NCBI GenBank assembly: GCA_963969395.1
Contig: OZ017805.1
Span: 1,860,001 to 1,924,000 of the forward strand
DNA length: 64,000 nt
From: Pseudoscleropodium purum
Taxonomy: Eukaryota > Streptophyta > Bryopsida > Hypnales > Brachytheciaceae
Direction: 5' to 3'
Positions within the stretch are counted from its first letter, which is position 1, and the number at the start of each line of letters is the position of its first letter. The position numbers and the translations under genes were made by a program. The notes below the pieces were generated by a model that was given only the letters and a program-made list of their open reading frames with translations, ran no database searches and was not told the DNA's origin. Of this stretch, positions 22,650-34,790 are shown piece by piece.

Positions 22650-25600
22650 GAATTTAAAAAAAAATCTATATCACATATATAAATCATACAATTTTTTTTT
22701 TGGGCTAGTAGAAAATTGTAGAATGAGAAAGTTTTTATTTTATGTCTACACCATATTTTCGGAAGCATTCCAATTTGATTATTATAAATTTTTTTTCCTA
22801 TCAACTTCTTTTTTTGATAAGATATGGTTTATAGATTAATTAGAATTTTATCTTTGATTATCTTGCCTTAATTTTTAGGTAAACACTTTCATTAATGTGA
22901 AATTCTTCTTTATTTTCACACCACACTTTTTTGCTAGGTAATATGTTGGTAGAATTTTGTAGATGTTAAATTGATATTTTTTCCCACCTCCTTTTTTTTA
23001 AGGTAAGATACTTAGGCTAGTTTTGTTTTGTGAAACATTGACACCAAAACTTTTTATTTCATTTTCACACCCATGTTCTTTCAATTAAGGTTAAATTGAT
23101 CTTTCATTTTTAGACCTTTTTTTCTGTCAAATCTTTGATGTGCGGATATTATGTTAGTAATTTTTTTTTCCTTTTATAACACAATTTCATTGGTGTGAAT
23201 TTTTTGTCCTCTCTCCACATTCAAATTTTTCAACAAATCTTATTGTACGTCAAATTCCCATATCCACCTTCACACTCTTTTATTTTAAATACAAAGTTCA
23301 AAAACAAAGTCTAAAGCATACAATAAACCAAACAAAATATATATTTAGTATTTAAAAGATTTTCAATCAATACAAATTCAAAAATAACCAATAATTCAAA
23401 ATATATTTTCAATTTAATATATATTGCCATGAATTATTGGTTAAAAATTTTAGATACACTATATAGTATGCTATGAGCCTTGTGAATATTACTTGGGTGT
23501 TAGGATTTTCTTTTTTCTTTTTGCTCATTTTTATGGGTAATTATAGTCAAAAGGACCAAAAAAGTGGATACACAGAATAGTTAAAGGAAACCTTATGTTT
23601 ATTGGTTAATGTTTCAAAAACCCTTGAAGTTCCATAAAAACTTCATATTGCTTATTTTAGAATCTAATAAGGTGTTTGAGTGTTGATTTTGAGGGTTTGA
23701 AAGTAGTTCTAGCCCTAGAACCAAACATGGTAAATACACTTTGTTAAGATTTCTAGTAGGATTTGGCCAAACAAAGTACATGTGGCAACATTGGCTAAAA
23801 TTAACAAAGTTGAGATCAATCTAATTTCTCTAGTGTTATAGAAGCTCATAGAAAAAACTAGAAGAAAATCGCAATTCAAATACAAAATTTGGAAATTTAC
23901 CATCACGTATAATTTTGTAAGCAAAATCTACAAATGTTGTAAGTAGGAAATCGCTATAAAAAAGAAGGTATTATTAACATAAAAATATACTAGGAGCATA
24001 ACGATGAAGCTAGACCACTAAGTTTCCCTCGTATAGGGATGATTCTTTTCTAGAGGAATTAAAATGAAGAGGAATAAATTTATTTATTTTTTCGGAAGTG
24101 CAAATAAGACTTGAGACTTTATACAAAGGATTTGAGGACTTCCTAGAAGTTATCCAAAAAAATTTGTAATTTTTCAAATTATAGAACATGACTCCATGAA
24201 AAGTCAACTAATATTACCAGAGCTGGAAAAATTCATAAAAATTCATTTGGTGATTGTAAAATCTCACTAAAAATTAGGATAGAGTGTTTAATTCTAAATA
24301 AGCGCCTAATCAAGTTTTGCAACATTTTGACAATAGCAATTACGTGAACCGGCAATGCCAACAAATTTTAATGGAATTTCAAAACATTCTACAAATTGAC
24401 CATCAAACTACAAGCATATGAAGTCCAAATTGAGTCATCTTGGACTTTTTTCTTACATTCTTGAACCTTCTAGACCACCCTTGCTAGTCAAAATTATCAA
24501 AAATGACAAACTCGAAAACTTAGGTTTTTTTGCTTTTCCACTTGGATGAAAAACATTGTCTTTTATAAGGAGTTTTGACTTAAAGTTGGGGGTTTGGAGT
24601 CTGTAGTCTAATTTGGATCTTCTAAAGTCAATAACGTAGTCTATTTTTTGTTTCGAGTTTTCCTTCAAAAGTTATAGGACAATCAATAGTAGGATAGAAT
24701 TAGGTAGAATAAAAGTTAGTATTAGTAGTTTTGGATTTACTAAGTTAGTTTTAGAGTAAATAGGGGTAAGTGGAGGCCTTTGGAAATGTATAAAAGGGCT
24801 CTTACCAACTCCCTTGGCACCCCTTTTCTTCATGTTGTTTGTTTAGTCATTCAAGACCAAACTACTTTGTATTCAACTAATTCGTGGCCGCATGTTGGAG
24901 TTTTGGCCATTTTTCCAAAAGCTCTTGTCTTAGAAGATCTTAGTATTTGTTTTTGAGCCTATTTCAAAGGACATGGAGGTTCCTTTGAAACATTTGCTAA
25001 CTCTTGTGTTTTGAGCCATTATTGAAGTCTTTGTTGGTTTTTGAGTCTTGGTACTAGCCTTAAGAATCCTCAAGCCAAATTCTAACAATGCCATTAGTTT
25101 GAATACTTTAGAGCTTGCTTGTTGGTGGTTTGAGTGGAGTCTATACATTAACAATTCTCTACCAAGTTTTTTTGAGTGGGATTTTACAATCATGTTGTAG
25201 AAAATCCTTCGAAGATCTATACATGGAAGAATGCGAAGTCCAAGTAGAATTTTTATTGTCTTTAGAAAAACTTTAAGTAGGATTCAAAGTTCTCAAAGTC
25301 CCCATCATGGTAACATACCATCTTTCATTCAAGAATTTGAGGTTAATTCCTTGAATATGGCAAAGCTATTGCCTTAAATAGAGTTTTCCAAATTCCTTTA
25401 AATTTAAAAATTTGGGCCTAAACCCCCTGGATATTAAAGCTTCATCTTTGAAAAAAACTTTTGTTTTGTTTTGTTAAAAAAGGTCTACATTGAGAGACCC
25501 CAATGTTGATTTTAATTCCAAAATTTGGAATTAAAAAGCCAAAAATTGGCAAGCAATGGTCAAATAATTTGCAGGTCCAAATAAATAGATTAAAGATTTG

Positions 25601-25950
25601 AACTAGCTAGTGAGCAATCACCTCTAGCCAGCCAACAATCACCTTTGGCAAGTAGGTCAAGAGATCCAGCTACTAGGTTAATACAATGTTTTGTAGGTTG
25701 CTTGATTGACTATTAACGGATGTGTTAACATACATCTGGGTTATCAAAAACTCAAAATACTAGGATGATATCTGAAGGTTCTATTTTTGAGTTTTAAATT
25801 TAAAATTTGAACAATTAAATCCCTATGTAATTATCCAAATTTCCAGAGTGTGAGGATTTTGGAAAAAATCCCAATTTGTAACTATCTAATCAACTTTTTC
25901 TTTAGTACTCAAATTCAAAATAGAAAAAAGAGCTTTAGAAATTCAATTAT
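22650..25950. other. AT-rich stretch, no gene recognised
   Basis: Only short uninformative frames are seen. A TATAAAAGG box at about 24790 followed by a C-rich stretch could be a promoter or the U3/R part of an old LTR, but no matching second copy was found in the window. Confidence 0.3.
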
Positions 25951-25957
25951 GAAAAGC

Positions 25958-27090
25958 AATGAGTGGAAGGGCTCAAAGAACTCAAATTATTAAAAGTTAG
26001 ATTGAGTTGACCCAGAGGTTAGAGGTCCAGAAAAGCCGAAAGAGGTCCAGAGAAGTCAAAGAGAGTATAAAGCTTAAAATTTCAATTTAAGAGGGTTAAT
26101 TGAGTAGAGAGCCAAATAATTCAAATTATCAAATTAGCCTAAGACCTTGAGTTGACCAGAAGTTTGAAAGTCTATAGAGCTAGAGAAGTCCAAGAAGCTA
26201 GGGAGAGTGAGAGCTTAAAAATTCAGCTTATAAAAACTAGTGAGTGGAAAGGCCAAAAGAATTCAAAATATTAAATTTCAACTTGAGTTAACAAATGGTT
26301 TGGAGATCTAGGAAGCCAGAGAGAGCCAAAAAAGCTCATAGAGAGGTCCAAAGAAACCAAAGAGAGATCCAAAGAAGCCAAAGAGTTGGAAGCTTAAAAT
26401 TTGAGTGAGTTTAAGGCTCAAAAAATTCAGATTATCAAAGTCAATGGAGTTGACTAAAGGTTTGGAAGTCCATGGAAGCTAGAAAGAGCTAAGGAAAAAC
26501 CACAAAGAGGTTTTGGGAAGCCAAAGAGAGTCAAAGAACCTAGAGAAAGTAAAAAAACTTAAAATTTGAATTGCTAAGGGCTAAGTGAATGGAGAGCCAA
26601 AAAATTCAGATTATTAAAAGTCAACCTGAAGTTGACCAGAAGTTTGAAGGTCCAAAGAAGGCTAGAGAGAGCTAAGGAAACTGGAAAGAGTTTAAGAAAC
26701 CAAAGAGAGTGAAGAGTCTTAAAATTTCAATTATGAAAATTTAGTGAGTAGAGAGCCAAAGAAAATTCAGACTATTAAAAGTCAACCTAAATTGACCATA
26801 GGTTTAGAGGTCGATAGAACCCCCGAGAGGTTCACGGAAGCTAAAGAAGGTCTAGGGAAACTAAAGAAGTGAAGAGCTTAAAATTCAGTTTATAAAACTA
26901 GTGATTGGAAGGGCCAAAAATCCATATTATCAAAGTCAATCTAAGTCAACAAAAAGGTCTAGAGAAGCCAGAAGAGAAACTAAGGAAGCAAGAGAGAGAG
27001 CCAAGGAGTTCAAAAATTTACAAATCAAAATACATGAATCAATTAACAAGCTCAAGTTGAGAATTGGATGCCTTACAAAGTTTGATTAGG
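25958..27090. repeat. Degenerate tandem array, period about 140-190 bp
   Basis: About seven units share the order GAGTGGAGAGCC, AATTCAAATTATCAAA, GTCAACTTGAGTTGACC, GAGGTCCAGAGAAGCCA, then AGCTTAAAATTTCA. Units start near 25960, 26100, 26240, 26404, 26590, 26742 and 26900. The spacing varies because the AGAGAAGCCAAAGAG tract expands and contracts. The Lys/Arg/Glu-rich frame at 26901-27089 comes from this tract and is not taken as a gene. Confidence 0.65.
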
Positions 27091-29495
27091 TTGCTAAATC
27101 ATCCTGGATGCACCAAAAAATTCCATTGTTGCTCATCAAAAGCATCTTAAATTGACAAGACTTGGTTGGAGAAGAAGCCACAATTTAAACAAATTCCAAA
27201 TTCACAAAACAAGTGCAAGGTAAGCCACTAAGTGCTCAAGTAGGAGAATCAAGAGAAGGGAAACTTTAATTTGCATGTGACAATTCCTTAGGAGTATTAT
27301 TCATCAAATAAGGTTGGAATTTTCTTCTAGGATAAGAAAAAAAAAAGGGAAGGAATAGTTGACCATAGGTTAGTTATTAGTTAGCATAAGTCCAAAAGGT
27401 TTGTCTTCAAGCATTTGTCGTATGCTTGAAGAGATTAGCAACCATTTAGAGATTAGATTTGATTAGATTTATTTTCCACAAAAAAATCTAGAAAGAAAAT
27501 GAAAACCTCTAAAGGAAAAAAGAAGAAAAGAAGGAAAAGAAATTGGTGAAAGGAAAGAGCTTGGACACCCTTCAAATACTGATTAAAGTTTATAAAAACA
27601 AGCATCAAATTACAAAACAATTGGACATGGAGTTGAATTCTACAATTAACGACGTCATGGAGGTATTCAATGAGTAATGAACCAAAGTTGAGGTTAGTAA
27701 TTGAACTATTTATCCGAACTTATTGCAATTTCTTTAAACCATTCAATTGGAAATTGATCTTTGAAATTAAAGTTAAAACTAGGATTAAATCTTAGTAGGT
27801 TAGAAAATTGATATGTAGATTGGTAGTAGTTTAAAAATTACTATAGTAAGTTTTGGGATTATTTACTATTATAGTTAGAATAATTTATTCCAATTTATCT
27901 TTGAAAAAGTAGTCATAAAATTAAAAGAATTACTAAAAAAGAATCTTTGAAGGAATATTAGCATCTTGAGTAGAACATCAAAATTAAAAATTAAAGTGAT
28001 TCCTTCAATTCAAAGGTGAAAGAATTGAAGGATAAATTTTGATAACAGACCAACAGTCAAAAATCATCATAAAATTATTTTTATTGGAAGGTAAAAATAG
28101 ATAATTTTACCTTGAAAGAAAGATAAAATCAAAACCTTTAAGATAGAGTTATTTGGGTAAAAATTAGAGTAAAAATCCAAAAATCCTCTAAAGTATTGAA
28201 AATTGTTAGAGAATTTATCAATTAAGTCAAAAGACACTTAAGGAACAAATTAAAAGAATAATCTCAAAGAAAATATTCTTAAGATTTCAAAACCACCTCA
28301 ATCCTACAAATTGGATAAAAAAAATATAGAAGTTAGAGTAGGATGAAGTTTTAATTCAAATTAGCGTATAATTAGATGAAAGTCAACCAAAATTGACTAA
28401 GTCAAGCCAAATTTGAAACTTAGGTAGGAAATAAGAAATAGAAAACAAATAAAAGATCAGAAGTGAATTTTGATAGTTAGATTGCCAAAAATTGCCAAAT
28501 GAAATTTTAGAAGGTAGTTTTAACATCAAATTTCATCCATAAATAACTCTTAGGGAATTATGTCAATTTGACATTTCTTTACTATTTTGGAAAGAGAAAA
28601 TTCAACTTTACAACATAGAACATTCAAATTCTCTTCTTGACTTATGATATAGGAACCTTAGTTTGACTATTATCATTAACCAAAATCATAAGTAGTAGTT
28701 TATTTTGCACTTAGACAATTCACCAATCAATCAATTAGGAATAGGAAAAAACAAAGCTTCATTGCTTGGAGGGCAATTTGTTGCTATAGACCAATTCACC
28801 CATAGAATTTAGATCAATAGAACTTGGTTGTACATGTTTGGTCTCAAGGGTGGAGATCAAAACACTTACAGGTGAGGAAAAAAAAATCAACCACGTCAGA
28901 AGGTGCAATTCTATACAAAAGTTCTATTGATTTATGTATGTTTTATATGACAAAGTGTTATACTTTGAAGATGTATAACTTATAACTTTGTTTCAGTAGA
29001 CTTTGAGAACAATACTATAATAACACAAGGCAATGGTTGTAACGATAGATTTTTCCTATTGTAAGTTGTAAATGTGAAGAAAGAAGAATCTTCTAGGCAA
29101 AAATGAAATCTTCTCTATAGTCATTAATGGTGTCACTCGAATATTGATGATGTGGACATTCTATAAGACTATGTATAGAAAACCATCAATGCTCATGGTA
29201 TGATTATAGGAATAGTATGAAAGAAGTTGTTTTGTCTTAAAAGTTTTTGGAAAAAAAACTATAGCAATAATGATTGCTACTATTTGTATAGTATTGCAAT
29301 TTTTTATTTTAGTAGAGCCTCAATAGAAATTCTAAATGTGAATGTGTATCAAGTTGAATAGTATTGTGACTTTGAAACAATTATAGCAATTGCAAAATGA
29401 AGTGATCTGTGGTAGCAATGTCATATTCTAAACACTGGATTTTGGTTTGACAAATTGTTGCTTTCGTAACAAATTCCTAATTTTTATACAATGGA
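27091..29495. other. AT-rich stretch, no gene recognised
   Basis: The sequence is purine-rich and AT-rich with short frames only. Nothing could be assigned. Confidence 0.3.
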
Positions 29496-29503
29496 ATTGA
29501 AGT

Positions 29504-29723
29504 CAGGGTTGACGAATCTCTACGTCCACCCGAAAAAGGCGTCCATAACCCAGACGTCCGTCCGCACGGACGCTAGCGGACGCAGCGTCTGAAGGCAGAC
29601 GGGCAGGGCGGGGCGGACGGGTGGGGCAGACGGACGGGGCGGGGCGGACGGGCGGACGGCGTCCGCAAATGTCAACGGACGCTGCGGATACAGCGTCCGC
29701 GTCCGGACGTCCTGTCAACCCTG
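29504..29723 (-). mobile_element. Miniature hAT-type element 3 (220 bp)
   Basis: It begins with the family right end CAGGGTTGACGAATCTC and closes with the left end GACGTCCTGTCAACCCTG, so it is inverted relative to elements 1 and 2. Perfect 8-bp duplications ATTGAAGT lie at 29496-29503 and 29724-29731. It has a GC-rich body of GGACGG words and no gene. Perfect ends and duplications suggest a recent insertion. Confidence 0.92.
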
Positions 29724-29731
29724 ATTGAAGT

Positions 29732-31060
29732 TTAGACTTTTATAATATGTATATAGAAGATTTATTAAATGTGTATGTGTTTTTTGAGGACACTAAGTAA
29801 CTTTGAAGTTTATTGTCTTTAAGTCATGCAATGTAGTCTACAATAATTAGATTTTTTTTGCATTGTAGTGGTGTACAAGTCTAATGGAATCTACCATATT
29901 TGGACTTTGCAAACGGAGTTGTTGTAATATGAAGATTTGAAATTACTAAGAAGTGTACAAAGAACTTGTGTGTCATTCCCCTCTATATTCATAATAATGT
30001 GGAGAAAAAACAAGCATTCATGTTTTCAATGGTAGTGGCATGATTGTGGAGCTATGTTTGGATGGAAGTGTTGTTGACCTTCATAATGTGTGCTACAAGG
30101 AAAATTGCTTCCTTGTATATAGGTTTCACACTTCAAAATTAAATATGTGCCATGTCATTTGAAATGCTACTTTTCATCTATAATGAAAAAGGGAATCTTT
30201 GAACATTTTAGGTAGTATATATTTTGTCAATGGAATGAGATTTTAGTCAACAATGTATGATTACAATTAACCTCACCAACCTTGTTCATAGTAAAAAAAT
30301 AATTATTCAAGTATGAGATTGTAAGGCTTAGATAGTTATAGTAATGCATGATTCATTTTAAAACAAAATCAAATGTCATTTCTACAAATAGTAGGAGCTC
30401 AAAGAGCATGTTTATAGAGTGTCATTTTAGATTAATCAAAAGTTGAGGTTTACATATATTTTCTTATAAATACGCATGCCTTTAGAAATGGGTAAAATAT
30501 CTTGTGTAGGGACTCATCATCCTATGTTTCTTGCAAAAGTTTATGCTGGAGAAGGACAAAATCTTATTCTTTTCCAAACTAGTGAATTGCTCTTCATTTG
30601 CATTGTTGTTTACACTTGTTTATAGCAGTTATTTTACACATTTGTAAAGACTTCTTAAAATACACAAAATTCTTTTTGATGGTAATGACTTTGAAATTTG
30701 GTGTGTAGCCATAATATGGCTATGTCAATTTTATGAATGCCATAAAAAAAGATTGTCATTTTGTGGAGATAAAATTTTGTAGAGAAATAGACAAATTATT
30801 ATCACTTTTATCAATGTCTGGAAGCCACATGAGATACTTCCATTTTGAATTGTATGGTAGAGAGGGTTGAATTCATCCAACATTCCAATATTGATTGAGA
30901 AAACCAATGCACAATTATATGAAGACATCTAAAATTTTTATAATGAAGCACCTAAATTTACTAGCAATACATGTTTAGAAGTGATTATTGTATAACCTAC
31001 TAACCATAAGTTTCTTGTTGTCAAAGAACTTTGACTTTTAAGATAAGGATTCATGCTTAC
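29732..31060. other. AT-rich stretch, no gene recognised
   Basis: Nothing assignable; short frames only. Confidence 0.3.
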
Positions 31061-31063
31061 TAA

Positions 31064-31291
31064 CACTAGTAGAATTCCGTGTTTATTAAGACATGGGCTG
31101 TTTAACTTGATATTGTTCACTTGTGTGTTCAATATAGCAACCCCATGTTTTTCTATCAACATTGACATCCATTGACGTTCACTATAACATCTTCAATGAT
31201 AGAAAAACATAGTGTTACTACATTGAATGCACAATTAAACAGCATCAAGTTAGACAACCCATGTCTAAATAAATGTAGGATTCTTCTAGTG
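31064..31291. mobile_element. Foldback miniature element, CACTA-type ends (228 bp)
   Basis: The ends CACTAGTAGAAT and ATTCTTCTAGTG are inverted repeats that continue with interruptions over almost the whole element, so the transcript could fold on itself. It is flanked by TAA at 31061-31063 and 31292-31294, the 3-bp duplication size of CACTA transposons. Confidence 0.75.
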
Positions 31292-31294
31292 TAA

Positions 31295-34200
31295 TGTAGT
31301 GAGTGTGTTTTGATTACTAATTTTACATATATTGTCTTTTATATTATTTTTTTGTACGCTAAGAAACAATGGATTTTCTTGTATTCTTCTACAATTTAGG
31401 TAGAAGTGGTTAATTACTATGTATGAAAGTATAAATGGGAAGATTTGTATGTCTAGCACTTTGTCAATTCTGTATGGTTGATCTTGTTTTAAGGCACATT
31501 TAGGCAATTGTGGTTTAATGGAATTTGAATTTTATAATTCTCATTTTTTCTATTTTCTTACAAGTTCAAAGTTTTGAGGAAGATTTTGTACTTTTTTATT
31601 CTTAATGAATCTAGTAGACTTGACAGCTTTTTTTGTACCAAAGGCTGATGTTAGCAATGTTGTAATATAATTTTGAAGGCACAAGGCAAGAATTGACTGT
31701 TCCTCCCATCTATGGTAGATATAAATGAATAAGTTTGAATGAAAATGCTAGAAAGACAATCTATTCAGTTGTATTGTTTTAAAGTGCATGGATATTTGAA
31801 ATAGTTGAAATTGTATATTAAATGTTAAAAAAAGCAACCAAAGAGAAGGTTTACATTGTGGTTATAGCAGTAGTTTTAGGCAAATGATGGAATTCTACTT
31901 TGAGCAAAGGAGGTGTTACTATAGTAGTTGAAGTAAAATATAGCATATACACAATAGAGTATGAAAAGAAAGAGACAAAATTATCTAATCTGCAAACTCT
32001 ATTATACAAGCTACTACAAAGTATGATTGAATATGATAATGAAACATTAGTTTTCTCTATGAGATTGATGTGACCAATGCAATGTTGACTTCCACGCGCA
32101 ACATTGCAATAGCCTTCTATGTGTAGATACTTTGTTATTGTAATACTATAGAATGAAAAGAGTACATTGTAGTGTTGTTTTTTATGCACATTCATATAGG
32201 TGTGATATCAAGACCTTGAGAATTAAGAAAATTTTGTAGGAAATGTAATTCACATTTTAAAAAAGTCATGTATATCTACAATATATAGTCAAAATGGATG
32301 GATTTGTTTATGAACACATATTTTGAATCCCTTCTACTATAGGATGGAGGGATTGTTGAATCTTACAAAGAATACTATAAAGAAGGGTGGTCTCCTTCTT
32401 CACTTCTAAATGGTGCCATTGTAAGCCAAAATGACTACAAGTGGTGAGGTTGTTGTTGAAGTCTCACCACCACTTGTGTGTTACCATAGAGTGCTTGTAC
32501 ACTACTTGATATCGATTGGATGTGTCTCACTTTACACTAGCTATGATGTAAGTCTAATTAGTGAGTCCTGATGTAAATCTAAATGAACCTAATGGGGACT
32601 TGGATCTCATTCAAAGGCAATTAGCATTAGTGGAAAGTCATGCCATGACCAAGTACTTGGGTATGAATGGAAGTTCTTCCCCATGTCATCAAATGACATG
32701 CTTAGTGTCTTGTGACAATTAAGTGTTGGAAGTGAGTTGGAAGTTGTGGAGGAATTGGGAACCTTGTGACTTGAGTTGGAACCTAATGTTGTATGTGTAT
32801 GGCATGTGTAGTGTAAGGACATCATGAACCTTGGTATCATTAGGAATTAATTTCTACAAAGAGCATTTGGAAGTGAGCTTAAGGTAATAAGTATTACTAA
32901 GGGGTGCGACAAAACGATGCACTACTACATATACACGTTGAAGTAGTAATAGTAATGTAACAATGAGTTGTTTGCTTGTAGCAAATAGGTGGAAGAGGTT
33001 CTAAACAATGTCATATAGATCATTGTCTTCTTAATTCAATTGCAAATGTAGACTTGTTTCAGTCTACCTAATTTGTGAATTGCAAATGTAAGCAACTATC
33101 AATTTGGAAGTTGTTGCAAAGAATTTTATATCGCATATAGTTTGTTAGGTATTTTACAATGTCCAAAAAAGTTAGTATTGGAACGTATCTTTTAATGGCT
33201 CAAAAATATTGGAGATATTATTCTTAATAATTGAATAACATTTGTTAAATGTCAAAGCCTTATGAGATGTATTGTTGATTTATTAATTACAAATAGCTAG
33301 CTAAATTAATCAAATCACATAATGTATAACAATTCTATGATGTACACAATTGTAGAAAAAGATATATGAGCATTAGGTTTTTTTTCCACAATGGAAGTGC
33401 ATGCAGATATGTTTATGAGGTGAAATTTGATGCTTTGGCAGAGGTGTTAATGATTATTCTATCCATGTTCTTCTAGTAGCTATGCAAATGTCTGTGAGCA
33501 TGCATTTAAAAGACAGTGTGAATTGCAACAAAGGTTTATAGCCTAATGTGTTACAAAAATGTTGATACATTTTGGGACAAGTACATTGGAGTAGCTGAGT
33601 AATTAGGCTTACTCACTATTTCTAGCATACCTATAATATACACCAATATGTGTGTCAAGTTACTCAATATATTAACCATCTACTATTTTCATTATGAATG
33701 GCAATAATCACAGATGTCATAAGATTATTTTCTAGCTTAATTTGTTTAAATAAGATATTTCTTCAACATTATTCTACAATGGAGTTAAAGACAAATTGAA
33801 AAAGCTTATCCCTACAAAATTTCCAATAGTCTTTTTGATTTTAGGGTTGATCTTTTTTAACCCATTGCCATTGCAAGTAGTCATAATGATGCAGAACTAC
33901 AAGTTGGATGGAGTTGTTAGTCTTTTGAGTATACATGTCATTTATATATGTTATTGCCATATTTATCTTGACAATGTATCAAAAGTTATCATGAATTAGA
34001 AGGATGTGACCACTTCATTGTTTGAAGTAATTGTATTTTGATTATCAATATTTGTTTCTATAAGTGTGATAACATTTTCGGAAGACTTCAATATGTTTAC
34101 ATCACTATGCTCTCTGTACAAAGCTTAGAAGGAAGAAATTTTTGGCATGCTTAAAAAATAGAAGATTATGATAGAAGAATCTTTAAGAAAGGCTTTGCCT

Positions 34201-34780
34201 GTAATGAATTATGGTCACTAACCTAAAATATTCTAGCTTTCTAAGTTAGTATCTATACTCATGTATCTTATTAACATGCTTGAAAGTGTAGAATTTAATT
34301 ACCATGTAGATTGCATTTGTTAGTGGTAACCAACACCTTGTATGGTATTTACAGAATCAACGATGCTAGTTTGCGAGCCTGAAAGAACAAATTTGAGAGT
34401 AGTGGGGGTAAATTTTGCCAACCTTCGGATCCTTTAAGAAAAAATTGGACATTTTGGAGGATTTGGGCATAAAAAAAAATTCCAGCCCTTAGAAAGGCTA
34501 CAAATTTTGAACTGCCTGGAACCCCCCTCAGTGCAATTAGAGAGGAATTCACACTGTTTTTTATTTTTTAATGAAAATTGTTGATGTGGCACTTTGACTA
34601 CCACATTAGTACCATGTCAAGTTCTCATATTTCTTTAATATTTTTTTATTTTGTTAGTATGTTTTTTTCTAAAAACATTATTTTTTATTTTTTTGTACTT
34701 ACACTATGGGGCGCCAAAAATTGAATTCTTAACAGCCCTATGCAAGATTCAAATTTCTTCTAATGTAAAAAACCTAGATA
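31295..34780. other. AT-rich stretch, no gene recognised
   Basis: Only short frames are present. No domain, repeat array or transposon end was recognised. Confidence 0.3.
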
Positions 34781-34790
34781 CATTTTGGTA

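Noticed and set aside
24780..24840. TATAAAAGG box followed by a C-rich start as the LTR of a retrotransposon
   Set aside because: No second LTR, primer-binding site or polyprotein was found in the window.
26901..27089. 62-codon charged frame as a small gene
   Set aside because: It is made of the AGAGAAGCCAAAGAG tract of the tandem array.
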